This document shows positions 54,601 through 62,331 of a stretch of DNA of 64,000 nt, piece by piece. The position numbers and the translations under genes are program-made. The stretch spans positions 1 through 64,000 of the forward strand of contig JARBTR010000005.1 of NCBI GenBank assembly GCA_029240105.1, written 5' to 3'. The notes below the pieces were generated by a model. It did no database searches. It was not told where the DNA came from and saw only the letters and a program-made list of their open reading frames with translations. This DNA comes from Caryophanales bacterium (GTDB lineage Bacteria; Bacillota; Bacilli; JARBTR01). Numbering within the stretch: the first letter of the stretch is position 1; each line of letters starts with the position of its first letter.

Positions 54601-56738
54601 TCCGGAATCCGATTGACTAGCACTTGATAAAACGCCTGCACATCAAAGATACCCTTCCCAGTAAAAATCCCATGTCCAACAGCGTCTTGATAAGGATCGG
54701 TAGCTGCAAAAGCATACGGGTCAACACCCGCCTCTGTCCAAAGAGTCGCCAATCTAGATTTGAGTGATGACTCTAAACTAACTCCAACACGAGGTTGCAA
54801 CATGCCATATCCTTCAACAACTCGAGTGCCATGCTCATCTAAACGAGGGCGATTGTAAGGAAGATGCATCGTTGCAATCATTCTCTTTGCATTACCCATT
54901 GGTAATTCTGTATCCGCATCGAGAGTTAATACATAACGGATCTTTTCAAAACAATTGGATTGTAGGTTTTCTGTTATATAGCTTGTGTCCTTACGGCCGT
55001 TTAACAATTCTACAAACTCAACTAATTTCCCTCTTTTTCTTTCCCACCCCATAAAGACATTTTCTTGCGGGTTCCATTTTCTATTCCGTTGAAGTACGTA
55101 AAAGTATGGGCTGTTTTCTCTTTTATATTTTTGATTCAAATGTCCTATTTTTTCATTAGCAAAATTTAAAATTTTACTATCATTCTCAGTAACTTCAGTT
55201 TTTGAATCCGTATAGTCACTTAACAATGCAAAAAGTACATTTGATTCACGACAGCTAAGGTAGTGAAGTTCTAAACGATCAATCATTTCCTGTACCTCTT
55301 CAATCGAGGACCAGATAACAGGAATAGCTACTAGTGTAGTAGCCTCTTCAGGAATGCTTCTTGCAAAATCCAAACGCAATAATGGTCGTGGTTTTACAAA
55401 CCATTCAATACATGCGTGAAGGAAGGTTACTGCCCATTCACTTGCTAATACAGCAGACGTAAAAAATAACCCTATCCAGTGAATGAAATCAAAATTTCTT
55501 CCGCCTCGGCTCCAGACAAAAAAAACAAAAATAAATAGACTAAAAAAGCCAATGAGATTATTAAAATAACCATCTGAGGATGCTTGAAAAAGAGATTTGA
55601 ACTTGTTTTCCCTTGGCTCAGAACTGCTTTTTAGCTTTTCTATTAATCGTTTTTTACCATCGGATTCAAGTAGATAATACGCAATGAAGGTTTCTCTTGA
55701 AAATCGTTCCTTTGGAGTATTTCGAATCATTTCCTTCTCAATCTCAAAATTAGATAACTCCACTGCTTCTTTTGCAATTAAATTTTCAGGTACTTGAAGT
55801 GATTTTGCTATTTTCTCGACATGATTAAGTAGCTGGTTTCGACTTTCATTGTCTAGTTTAGGATAAATTTCTGTTTTTTCCGTTCTAAAAGTACGATCAA
55901 TAATATTTAACTTTTTAAATACTTCATCCCATGGACGGCGTTCAATTTTACGAAGGCTCGTAATAATATTTCCAGTTACCTTTTGATAATTTGCTTGAAC
56001 TTGATGTTCATAGGTAATGATTTTATTTAAATCTCCACTATTCTCAAATCGATATTTTAGCCACTCACGAACCATATTTGAATCATCTGCGAACTCTCGT
56101 AAATGACTGATTAAGTGTACAATCCAAGGGCCAGATAGATTTTGAGTTTGTCCAACACTTTCAAGTTCTTTGTTCAAGGATTCTGTTGTGAAATTTTCCT
56201 TGTTTAATTTCGCAAGAAAAGCCTCAACTTCCATACAAATTTCTTTCCGTGATCGGACTTCTTTCATGGTATTGGATAATTTATGAATTAACGAAACTTT
56301 TAGGACCAAAGGTAAAGAACGGATTTCAGCAATATTTAAAGCGGATATTTCTTGAAAAGAATTAAAATATTCGAATAGTGAGTTTTCATCAAAAATCCCT
56401 TCACAAGTATGTAGATAGTCTTGTGCCAAAACAAAAATTCTTAACGAGGAGTCCGGCTCGACATAAGGTAAATTTTTTAAGAAACCATCTTTCAAGTTCT
56501 CCTTAATTTCAAAAACTTGCTCTTCTACAAATTCTGCATTATCAAGCATCCAGTTTTCAGCTAACTGACCACACCCAACTGGATTTTCTTGTAAATATTC
56601 AACGAAAGATCGAATGGATTGAACCTCAGAGTCAAATTGCTTCCAAAATTCTTTTATTTTAAATGGTTTATTAGAAGAAGTTTGATCAATTGCCATTTTG
56701 TGTGCTTTATCACGTAACCTCGCAATATTCTGAATCAT
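48633..56738 (-). CDS. Cyclic beta-1,2-glucan synthase-type protein (GT84-GH94)
   Basis: A 2701-aa membrane enzyme like NdvB/ChvB/Cgs, which builds and cyclises beta-1,2-glucan. The N-terminal 400 residues are soluble. Two membrane helices follow (about 400-450). A GT84 domain has the metal-binding DADTELP (about 607) and RLHRWTRGDWQ (about 752). Further helices lie at about 790-960. A glycoamylase-like domain shows MAHHQGMSL (about 1338). Two carbohydrate-binding regions lead to the GH94 phosphorylase-like domain with FRDQLQDS (about 2243) and the catalytic Asp in GDWNDGM (about 2371). The start is ATG 56738, after GGGAGG. Size is close to Brucella Cgs (about 2800 aa). Single gene, own terminator. 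Confidence 0.88.
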   Translation of the reverse strand: MIQNIARLRDKAHKMAIDQTSSNKPFKIKEFWKQFDSEVQSIRSFVEYLQENPVGCGQLAENWMLDNAEFVEEQVFEIKENLKDGFLKNLPYVEPDSSLRIFVLAQDYLHTCEGIFDENSLFEYFNSFQEISALNIAEIRSLPLVLKVSLIHKLSNTMKEVRSRKEICMEVEAFLAKLNKENFTTESLNKELESVGQTQNLSGPWIVHLISHLREFADDSNMVREWLKYRFENSGDLNKIITYEHQVQANYQKVTGNIITSLRKIERRPWDEVFKKLNIIDRTFRTEKTEIYPKLDNESRNQLLNHVEKIAKSLQVPENLIAKEAVELSNFEIEKEMIRNTPKERFSRETFIAYYLLESDGKKRLIEKLKSSSEPRENKFKSLFQASSDGYFNNLIGFFSLFIFVFFVWSRGGRNFDFIHWIGLFFTSAVLASEWAVTFLHACIEWFVKPRPLLRLDFARSIPEEATTLVAIPVIWSSIEEVQEMIDRLELHYLSCRESNVLFALLSDYTDSKTEVTENDSKILNFANEKIGHLNQKYKRENSPYFYVLQRNRKWNPQENVFMGWERKRGKLVEFVELLNGRKDTSYITENLQSNCFEKIRYVLTLDADTELPMGNAKRMIATMHLPYNRPRLDEHGTRVVEGYGMLQPRVGVSLESSLKSRLATLWTEAGVDPYAFAATDPYQDAVGHGIFTGKGIFDVQAFYQVLVNRIPDNQILSHDLLEGSLLRTGFLSDIEVVDDHPNKFSSYQKRLHRWTRGDWQLISWLLPRNKDRSGNLKKVNLPGICRWQMIDNLRRSLLPLCYYIILIMGLVLYRGSTGVWLGLLFGTIFLPVIKYLICNVKHGVQTKGFNSTFSYVLINFWILPFQTAVLMHAIGISLYRQFISKKKLLEWTSSSHIERLNHRSTQPTLEGMAGGYALILLFGLFILQYGNMNFLPFGLIIAGMWAIAPIGMRYFDQPIELEELTVSKENQKALYQLAREIWDFYEEYANASSHFLPPDNVQIKPFKGAAPRTSPTNIGYLLTSIFVAKEMGFIDTQSCLNKIQLSISTIEKLEKWHGHLYNWYDTDSLTPLHPRYVSTVDSGNFIASLIALKQGLEVLLEKESGDDVHNLLIDLINRTETLIIETDFRELYDASSKLFVLGYNGVADRKDDILYDLLASEARQTSFVAIALGQIPVSHWFVLGRSTKKLGMHKSLLSWSGTMFEYLMPWQLMKTFQATVWESTYKGVVSKQIQYAHERNLPFGISESGFFAYDHQMNYQYQAFGVPDTGFKRGNDEEMVLAPYATIMALPFALSEGLEDLNRMTALGARGKYGFYEAIDFTKKRLPEGTEYEIVRSFMAHHQGMSLLTIANLLLPTKMYDYFHRDKRVQSAELLLKERIPNKVSVLHKEVTVDKKHKPKPITAVNHIRRFVPTRTPLELNIHSNGKFTSVVNTQGGGFIQYDGKSITRWRENHLNDQWGSFLYIRDIKDDSLQSPTYLPCKNQTKKASAQFSLNHSVFVQSTESLHTCMEICVSPDTNAEFRKLKITNTSNESREIELTSYVELVLAPQKTDESHPTFSKLFIETESVRSEGCLLARKRPRHQNEETFWVYNKLFSEGFADENLEFETDRNAFIERGNGHQNPAQIRSKLNGSTGAVTDPSFIMRNRIVLAPGESKNVYQITGVADSREIAIENVQHHGQSSMVEAAFKQAWTYGQIEMRHFRLKAEDVAVFNQLLSRIYYSADFSETRKKAIEENQKGQSALWSIGISGDNPIVLIRIADMLSNDFAKKCISCHEYLRKNGLPLSFVFLNESTENYYQELQTSLRRLIEQNLLHGFSTNGKIHVINANHLEEESKNLLFALSRIILVADGPSLKAQLKIPNQSLRIPEVLDVKKDHKQFVNNENKMASDQNQLTFFNGKGGFSENGKEYHILLNKENQLPLPWINVLVNRRFGTITSERFTGYTWWRNSRECKLTPWSNDPTIDAAGEACYIRDEKSGSYIKLGSSVSPTFVRYGQGYSVYQQTYNDLQMNMTVFVPVEDPIKLIRCKIQNKSNENRECSLTYFVNWVIGVGPAGNQSMIVTEWDEETQSMIARNHYLEKFREAHAFLSIKGGKSQSWTGNRLEFYGVNGDAENPDSLKNVALSKVTGVFKDSCGTIQSKVDLNPGEEKEILIMLGCDESYEAVSHLVQKYSKESIFDEEFEKLQTFFDETLKQIQIETPSQEMNFMLNYWLLYQTIGCRMWARTAFYQAGGAYGFRDQLQDSLALLHVRPDLTYHQILLHASHQYIEGDVQHWWHQETEVGIRTRFSDDLLWLPYAALRYMEHTGENDILDETAPFLQSEPLEPDNHERYEATVLSGEVGSIYEHCVRALDRSLLVGEHGLPLMGIGDWNDGMSRIGAEGRGESVWLGWFLGGILENFAKVCSMRNDTERAERYREHVQKLKKALNEHAWDGAWYRRAYHDGGVWIGTHENKECRIDSIAQSWSVISGLGDTEKQQIAMGSFDTELVDREIGIAKILTPGFDRSDPSPGYIQGYPPGIRENGGQYTHGVVWGILAWAKLGQGEKAFELFNIMNPVNHSKTPEEVLKYRGEPYVMAADVYSSEPHMAQAGWTWYTGASGWMYQAGIEWILGIKKRGNRLYINPCIPADWPEYKVTYRFGESLYKIQVNNISKSQRGVKKLILDNQEVDITQVESDTLGVSIALQSDDKIKEHIIQVEM

Positions 56739-56837
56739 ATTTCCTCCCAAAATAAAACTGTCTTGTTTTAGATACAGTTCTTAAATTGCCCGTTTCAGTG
56801 AAAAATTATGATTAGATTGGAAATGAATTTTATAAAA

Positions 56838-56870
56838 AAATGCCACAACCCTTTTTGGATTGTGGCAAAA
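56838..56870 (-). terminator. Terminator of ferritin gene
   Basis: The stem TGCCACAA / TTGTGGCA is followed, on the minus strand, by six T. Confidence 0.8.
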
Positions 56871-56892
56871 CTATTTATTTGTTTGTTATTTT

Positions 56893-57411
56893 TTATTTTG
56901 CATTGGCAAATGGATCTACAAAAACACGAGCTTGGAACTCTTTGTCCATATTGTAAACAGCAACTGGATCTTCTTTTACAAATTTCAAAGTGCTTAATAT
57001 TTCATCAGCTGAAGATTCTTCTTCAACTTGCTCATCCACGTACCATTGAATGAAATTGTATGAAGCGTGATCGTTTTCATTTTTTGAAAGCGTTGCAATG
57101 TCATTGATTAAACCCGTCACTTTTTGTTCATGTTCTAAAACTTGTTCAAACATTTCTGTTAAAGATGCCCATTCTACTTTTTCAGGTTTTTCGATTGCTG
57201 AAAAAATTGCTTTTTCTCCTCTTTCAGCTATGTATTGATACATATGGTTACCATGAGCCATTTCCTCTTGATATTGCACATATAACCAGTTAGCGAAACC
57301 TTTTAATCCTAAACTATCTGCATGTGAACACATTGCAAGATATAAATACGCTGAATACCATTCTGCGTTTGCTTGTGTTGAATACGCTTTTACTAAAGAT
57401 TCTTTCATCAT
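56893..57411 (-). CDS. ftnA: Non-haem ferritin
   Basis: A 172-aa iron-storage protein forming a 24-mer. The ferroxidase ligands are Glu in ANAEWYSAYLYL (about E17), Glu and His in YQEEMAHGNHM (about 50 and 53), Glu in FEQVLEHEQKV and Glu in VDEQVEEES. AGGAGG precedes the ATG. A perfect PerR box over its promoter predicts peroxide-inducible expression, as for ftnA of Staphylococcus aureus. Confidence 0.95.
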   Translation of the reverse strand: MMKESLVKAYSTQANAEWYSAYLYLAMCSHADSLGLKGFANWLYVQYQEEMAHGNHMYQYIAERGEKAIFSAIEKPEKVEWASLTEMFEQVLEHEQKVTGLINDIATLSKNENDHASYNFIQWYVDEQVEEESSADEILSTLKFVKEDPVAVYNMDKEFQARVFVDPFANAK

Positions 57412-57495
57412 TTTGTATTCCTCCTATGTTTAAAAATTTGTTTAATTTTAATATAGCATAGTGGTTTAGGCATTTCTAGACTTTCTGAACCTTAT

Positions 57496-57510
57496 TTATA
57501 ATAATTATAA
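57496..57510. promoter_or_regulatory. Perfect PerR box upstream of ferritin
   Basis: TTATAATAATTATAA matches the consensus TTATAATNATTATAA at every defined position. It overlaps the -10 box of the ferritin promoter and lies 85 bp before the ATG. Confidence 0.88.
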
Positions 57511-57531
57511 TTTACTATGTAATTGAATCAA
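57504..57531 (-). promoter_or_regulatory. Probable ferritin promoter
   Basis: On the minus strand -35 TTGATT (57526-57531), 16-nt spacer and -10 TATAAT (57504-57509). The -10 box is part of the PerR box, which explains how the repressor would act. Confidence 0.55.
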
Positions 57532-57588
57532 TTTCTTTATTCAAGAGTGTTGTGCCACAATGGTTCTAGAGCAACAGAAAAGTGCCTG

Positions 57589-57697
57589 CTCCCCAAATTA
57601 TGAAAAACACGCTCGCTTTCCTCATGCGAGCGCTGAGCCTAAGGCCTCAGCTTTCTCGCTTTCATGCAGGAGTCTCGCTAGTTTTTCTATAATTTGG
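57589..57697. repeat. Inverted-repeat-bounded dispersed element
   Basis: Outer arms CCCAAATTATGAAAAAC and GTTTTTCTATAATTTGG are nearly complementary. The interior has GCTCGC...GCGAGC hairpins, GAGCCTAAGGCCTC and CAGGAGTCTCGC. It shares the GCGCTGAGCCT and GGAGTC.CGC pattern with the element at 27082-27211, so both look like members of a Bacillaceae intergenic repeat class. Confidence 0.6.
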
Positions 57698-58023
57698 AAT
57701 ATTTTCTAGAAATCATTATGAAATTGATTCAATTGATTTTGTTTCCATAAAAAAATTTAAACCGTTTACATTGGAATTATTATATCCATCATTAAAGCAG
57801 AGATTCATATTCCACTTTTCAAACACAATAAGAAATTGGACAACTCTCCTTGAACCATTTCAATGTTTCACTTGAACGATTACTAATCCCATACCAATTC
57901 AAATATATCACATTGGAAGGTACATTTTTTTCATTTTAGATTATTAACAAATGCAATTCTTTCATTTTATGATAGAATTGTTTCTACTGGAGTAGCTTTA
58001 ATGCAAGCAATAGGTGAGAAATT
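57698..58023. other. Intergenic region upstream of the kinase gene, no gene seen
   Basis: About 325 bp. A weak promoter-like pair, TTAACA and TATGAT with 18 nt between, lies at about 57946-57976, ahead of an AGGTGAG site for the next gene. No riboswitch fold was recognised. Confidence 0.35.
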
Positions 58024-58842
58024 ATGCAAAAAAGAGTTTTAGCAATCCATGATTTATCTGGATATGGGAAGTGTTCTTTAACGGTGGCTATTCCGATTAT
58101 TTCTGTGCTTTCTGCCGAAGTATGTCCCTTACCTACGGCAATTTTATCAGCACATACTGGTATTGAAGATTTTGTAATCGTTGATTTGACGGATAGATTG
58201 AATGAATTCGTTCAGCATTATCACAAATTAAACATACATTTTGATGCCATATTTAGCGGTTTTTTAGCATCGTCAGAACAGGTTGATATTGTTCAAGAGA
58301 TTTTTAGTAAACTCGGAAACAATGCTTTAAAGATTGTTGACCCTGTCATGGGGGATATGGGAGAAATGTATAGCACATACACTCCTGAGTTGTGCCATAA
58401 AATGAAGGACCTTGTCCGTATCGCCGATGTTGTAACACCAAATCTAACAGAACTTTGTTTACTTTTAGATCGAGAATATCCTAAAGATATTTCTTTTTTA
58501 TCTATTAGCTGGATTTACGAGTACATGAAGGAAATCGCTGATATGGGGCCAAAGCATGTCGTCGTTACAGGCATTCGCTTGCAAGATTATGTAGTCACTA
58601 TTGGGTATGACAAACTAAGAAATTCGTTTTTCGAGGTAAAGACTCCTTACGTGGATATGGAGATTTCGGGAGCAGGAGATATGTTTGCCTCCGTTGTTTG
58701 CGGCTATTTATTGCAGGGTGTTTCTTTTCAAACAGCAACAGAATTAGCTGCTAACTTCGTTCATAAGTGTGTCGCTTATACGAAGGGTGCAAACGCAAGT
58801 AATATTATTTTTGAACCATTATTGAAGGAGTTACTAATATGA
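58024..58842 (+). CDS. pdxY: Pyridoxamine kinase-like protein (PdxY/ThiD type)
   Basis: A 272-aa ribokinase-fold kinase. It has HDLSGYGKCSL at the N-terminus, DPVMGDMGEMY, TPNLTELCLLL, and the phosphotransfer site ISGAGDMFASVVCGYL with the catalytic Asp. It should phosphorylate pyridoxal or a related vitamin precursor in the cytosol. Stop and start overlap (ATGA) with an ECF transporter S component, which supports a vitamin-salvage pair. Vitamin B6 versus thiamin precursor cannot be settled by sequence alone. Confidence 0.82.
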   Translation: MQKRVLAIHDLSGYGKCSLTVAIPIISVLSAEVCPLPTAILSAHTGIEDFVIVDLTDRLNEFVQHYHKLNIHFDAIFSGFLASSEQVDIVQEIFSKLGNNALKIVDPVMGDMGEMYSTYTPELCHKMKDLVRIADVVTPNLTELCLLLDREYPKDISFLSISWIYEYMKEIADMGPKHVVVTGIRLQDYVVTIGYDKLRNSFFEVKTPYVDMEISGAGDMFASVVCGYLLQGVSFQTATELAANFVHKCVAYTKGANASNIIFEPLLKELLI

Positions 58843-59360
58843 ATAAAAAGACATTGCAAATAACTACAGCTGCCCTCTTCGCAGCAATTACTTTTATTTT
58901 TACTTATTACATTCATGTACCGATTCCTGGGGGAAGTGGCGGTTACATCCACTTAGGCGATAGCATTATTTTTCTTGCTGCTTCATTATTACCGACTCCA
59001 GTTGCTGTTTTATCCGGTGCAATCGGCGCTTCTCTAGCCGATGCTCTGACTCCAGGGGCTGCTGCATGGGCACCTTTCACTCTTGTGATTAAGGCACTGA
59101 TGGCACTATGCTTCACAAATAAGAAAGCAACAATTTTAAGTACTCGCAATGTTATCATGAGTATTCTTGCTGGTTTGATTATGGTCGGTGGTTATTTCAT
59201 CGCACAAATCGTTTTATACGGTGGTGGCGCTGTTAATGTGAAAGCCTCTTTGGCTTCTATTCCGTTCAATTTCATTCAATTAGTAGGCAGTGCGATAGTC
59301 TATATTGTGATCGGATATTTCTTTGATAAAAACAGTGTTAAAAAACGCTTGGTAAAATAA
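58839..59360 (+). CDS. ECF transporter S component
   Basis: A 173-aa integral membrane protein with about five to six helices. It has the typical AAxxA-like N-terminus (TTAALFAAITFIFTYYIHVP) and the loop GGSGGYIHLGDSIIFLAASLLP with PTPVAVLSGAIGASLAD. S components bind one vitamin and borrow a shared energising module encoded elsewhere. Coupling to the kinase suggests a B6-type substrate. GGAG precedes the ATG inside pdxY. Confidence 0.85.
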   Translation: MNKKTLQITTAALFAAITFIFTYYIHVPIPGGSGGYIHLGDSIIFLAASLLPTPVAVLSGAIGASLADALTPGAAAWAPFTLVIKALMALCFTNKKATILSTRNVIMSILAGLIMVGGYFIAQIVLYGGGAVNVKASLASIPFNFIQLVGSAIVYIVIGYFFDKNSVKKRLVK

Positions 59361-59388
59361 AATTGAGCTAAATGGCATTTGTTTATAT

Positions 59389-59466
59389 AAAGGCAGGGAA
59401 TTGTAGTGCACCCTAGTTAGACTAAAAAATCTAACTTTGGAGTGCTGTACAAATTCCCTGCCTTTT
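59389..59466. terminator. Large bulged terminator hairpin
   Basis: The outer stem AAAGGCAGGGAATT / AATTCCCTGCCTTT closes an inner hairpin built on AGTTAGA / TCTAACT. T follows on the plus strand and A precedes, so it may work in both directions between two convergent operons. Confidence 0.8.
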
Positions 59467-59472
59467 TACATG

Positions 59473-60312
59473 CTATACAATCAAAATATTTTTTAATCCA
59501 TTTTCTTTTACAATCTGGCTTAATCTCTGCATATAAGACTCACTCGGTACTTGAAGCTTATACTTAAATTCTTCACGAACTCCAAAAGGTCGATAGGTAA
59601 TTAATTTATATTGAACGCTAGAATCAATACTCGATAAAATCTTTGAAACCTCTCGAACTGTATGTTCATTATCAAATCCAATTTCTGAACAAACTGTTCT
59701 AACTTCATAGAGCTTTTTATCATTTGCAAGAAACATTAGGTTTTTTATGACATTCTCACTACTTGCACCCGTAAGTTTTCTATGCTCTGAATCATCAAAT
59801 GCTTTTACATCTAGCATAAATTTATCAGTTACTTCCATTAGTTCTGGTTTATCCCATAAAGGAACACCGCCATTTGTATCAATAAAACAAGTTAACCCTT
59901 GTGCTTGAGCTAATGTAAATAACTCAATCAGAAAATCTTCTTGTAGTGTACATTCCCCGCCAGACACTGTTATACCTCGAATAAAAGGTTTAACTTTTAG
60001 TACTTCCTTCATTACTTCATCAGGAGTTAAAACTTGAATTTTGGGTGAAGCATTGTGTGGGCAACTTTTTATGCATTCATCACAGTTAATGCATTTAAAA
60101 ATGTCATAGACAACTTTACCCTCAACTAACGATATGGCTCCCGTTTTGCAATAATCGATACAGATTCCACAGTTGTTACAGTTGTTAATGGTCTCAGGGT
60201 TATGGCAGTACCAACAATTGAACATACAGTTCTGCAGGAAAATAGCAAAGCGATTCCCTAGGCCATCTACTGAACTAAACGGGATCATTTTATTGATTTT
60301 CCCTTTAGACAT
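59473..60312 (-). CDS. yjjW: YjjW-family glycyl-radical enzyme activase
   Basis: A 279-aa radical SAM enzyme that installs the glycyl radical on its partner. The SAM cluster motif is CMFNCWYC (CxxxCxxC, about 29-36). Inserted ferredoxin-type clusters follow: CNNCGICIDYC and CINCDECIKSC. The family motif TVSGGECTLQ is present. It overlaps the end of yjjI by 8 bp. Confidence 0.9.
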   Translation of the reverse strand: MSKGKINKMIPFSSVDGLGNRFAIFLQNCMFNCWYCHNPETINNCNNCGICIDYCKTGAISLVEGKVVYDIFKCINCDECIKSCPHNASPKIQVLTPDEVMKEVLKVKPFIRGITVSGGECTLQEDFLIELFTLAQAQGLTCFIDTNGGVPLWDKPELMEVTDKFMLDVKAFDDSEHRKLTGASSENVIKNLMFLANDKKLYEVRTVCSEIGFDNEHTVREVSKILSSIDSSVQYKLITYRPFGVREEFKYKLQVPSESYMQRLSQIVKENGLKNILIV

Positions 60313-61798
60313 TTCGCACTTTTCTTTCTAAAATTTTTGATTTTTGCGCTGCCCCTAATCCTAAAACGACTGCATCATTCAATACGTTTTCACCACGAGT
60401 TAATTTTTCCATATCCGATTTCTTAACCAAATATCCGGTAATTCGGATAACATCACAATCATCACTGTATGTCGAGAAATATCTCATGCCCGTTTGGAAC
60501 GCTCCTTTAATGATATCAAGGACATATGCTGGGTTATTACTTGCAGTTTTGTCAAATGGCATGATATCGCCGATTCCACTTGGAAAATACTTGTGGTACA
60601 GCGCTGTTTGCTGAATATGGGGCAAAAGTGCTGGCTCCTCACCAATTGGTATTCGACATCCAGGACTGATTCCACTATCTGTATCAATCCCTACTTGTGC
60701 ATGCATCGTGTGTTTTCCGCCCGATACGACATTGAATGGGTTGTTTCGTTTTGCAAGCTCATCTTGAATAATTTCTAAAATTTCAACACCTAATTGGTTT
60801 GCAGTTTCACTATAGCCAAAACGCTCTTTCTGTTCAGATGCATGAAGTAGTGTGTTTACACATTCAGCTAAACCTACCATTCCAAACATCCCAGTAAAAC
60901 GATTTCGGTCTATTAGACCTTCTTTAACAAGGAAGTTCGATTCAAAGAATCCACTTTCTTCATACAAGAAGCGAATTCTTTCATCCATGAATTCAGCCAT
61001 GACTTGAACAGCATTTGGAAGAATGTTTTTCTTGAAATCTTCAACGCTACTTGCCTCTCCAGCTAATTTTGCAAGTACAAGTCGGATCAATGTAGAACCG
61101 CCTCCACCTACATGTAATCCGTTATAGCAACTTGCAATCCCATAGTCTTCGCTACCAAGATCGCTCACAAACATTTGATGATTTGCAAAACTTGGTTTTG
61201 CTACCGTTAATGCTGTTTTAATAGCTTCTATCACAAATTCATCTGGAGTTATATTAGGATCATATTTTAAAGTAATGTTTGGAATAGCATCTTGAAGTTC
61301 ACGCTCAACCTCAAGAATAATTCTTCCGGCTTTTGTTTCTAGCGGACCTATATTTGCATGAACAAAAGAATCTGTAAGTGTTCGATCAACATGCTTTAAC
61401 AAAAATTTAATCGCATGACGAGCTTCATCTTCATTATTAATAAACGGTTCCAAAAGTGTATCCAAATTCCCAATCCAAACTGGAAAAGTCGTGATGGAAG
61501 GAACATGTTTATATAAAATTAAGAGATTGTTTACTGCTTCCCAAATATCCGTTGGAGGAGTTAAACGTAAGAATTCAGAACCTTGTTTCATGAATTTTTC
61601 ATAATCAGGTAAGATATAACGCGGTCTATATGGAGCAGCTCCTTCGAAAAGGTCACATATAATACCCTTTTCCTTTAATCGAATTGCTTCGCCACTGTAA
61701 TTCAATACATTAAGAGAATTCTCTGCTTCTTTTGCTAAATTAATCACCTTTTGTTCAAAGGTAAGTGTGTGATCTTTGATTATTTCTAAAGCACCCAT
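60305..61798 (-). CDS. yjjI: YjjI-family glycyl-radical enzyme
   Basis: A 497-aa member of the YjjI family, whose reaction is not known to me. The C-terminal glycyl-radical loop reads VIRITGYLVKK (Gly about 449), a variant of the RVxGY loop of pyruvate formate-lyase. The region SCYNGLHVGGGGSTL holds a Cys that could be the thiyl residue. The protein is much shorter than PFL (about 750 aa). The start is ATG 61798, as GGAGG precedes it. Co-transcribed with its activase. Confidence 0.88.
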   Translation of the reverse strand: MGALEIIKDHTLTFEQKVINLAKEAENSLNVLNYSGEAIRLKEKGIICDLFEGAAPYRPRYILPDYEKFMKQGSEFLRLTPPTDIWEAVNNLLILYKHVPSITTFPVWIGNLDTLLEPFINNEDEARHAIKFLLKHVDRTLTDSFVHANIGPLETKAGRIILEVERELQDAIPNITLKYDPNITPDEFVIEAIKTALTVAKPSFANHQMFVSDLGSEDYGIASCYNGLHVGGGGSTLIRLVLAKLAGEASSVEDFKKNILPNAVQVMAEFMDERIRFLYEESGFFESNFLVKEGLIDRNRFTGMFGMVGLAECVNTLLHASEQKERFGYSETANQLGVEILEIIQDELAKRNNPFNVVSGGKHTMHAQVGIDTDSGISPGCRIPIGEEPALLPHIQQTALYHKYFPSGIGDIMPFDKTASNNPAYVLDIIKGAFQTGMRYFSTYSDDCDVIRITGYLVKKSDMEKLTRGENVLNDAVVLGLGAAQKSKILERKVRNV

Positions 61799-61987
61799 TT
61801 TGATAACCTCCAAAATAACTATTACCCTTTTATTATAACATTTTTTATACTTTAAAATCGCACTTATTTAGAATTATTATTAATAAAAAATTGCCAATTA
61901 CCGATCTAATATAAACTATCTCCCACACCTTATCTTGTACCGTGAATAGATATAGGGAGAATAGTAGCAAGAAAATGAGGGATTAAA

Positions 61988-62233
61988 ATGAAAGGAATAT
62001 ATAACCGTATAGTCAAGTTACTTGAAGTAAAGAGTATTGTAACTTTAATGCTAACAACAACCTTGGTTGCAATTACTTTACTACAAATTAAACCGCCAGA
62101 ATTGTTTAACAATGTCACATTAATGGTTATTGGTTTCTTTTTTGGTAAAGCTTCAAACAATGCAAAAAACATTCTGGTACAAGGTAAGATTTCAACAAAG
62201 CGTAAAAAATTAGATAATGATGTTGTTGAATAA
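61988..62233 (+). CDS. Small membrane protein (81 aa)
   Basis: Two hydrophobic segments (about 15-33 and 42-54) and a basic C-terminal tail ending in acidic residues. GAGGGATTAAA precedes the ATG and a strong terminator follows. It recalls small phage-like membrane proteins, but there are no other phage genes nearby. Function unknown. Confidence 0.6.
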   Translation: MKGIYNRIVKLLEVKSIVTLMLTTTLVAITLLQIKPPELFNNVTLMVIGFFFGKASNNAKNILVQGKISTKRKKLDNDVVE

Positions 62234-62245
62234 AATATTCTATTA

Positions 62246-62309
62246 AAAAAGGCTGGGACAAACCTCTAAGAGCAACACTGCCCTTATTGAGCTTATCCCA
62301 GCCTTTTAA
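62246..62309. terminator. Terminator downstream of the small membrane protein gene
   Basis: The stem AAAAGGCTGGGA / TCCCAGCCTTTT encloses a 39-nt loop region with CTCTAAGAGC and CTTATTGAGC. It lies between convergent genes. Confidence 0.75.
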
Positions 62310-62331
62310 TTTAAATTAAAAAACTTATGTT

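Noticed and set aside
57698-58023. TPP or other riboswitch before the kinase and ECF gene pair
   Set aside because: No recognisable aptamer core or terminator/antiterminator pair was seen.
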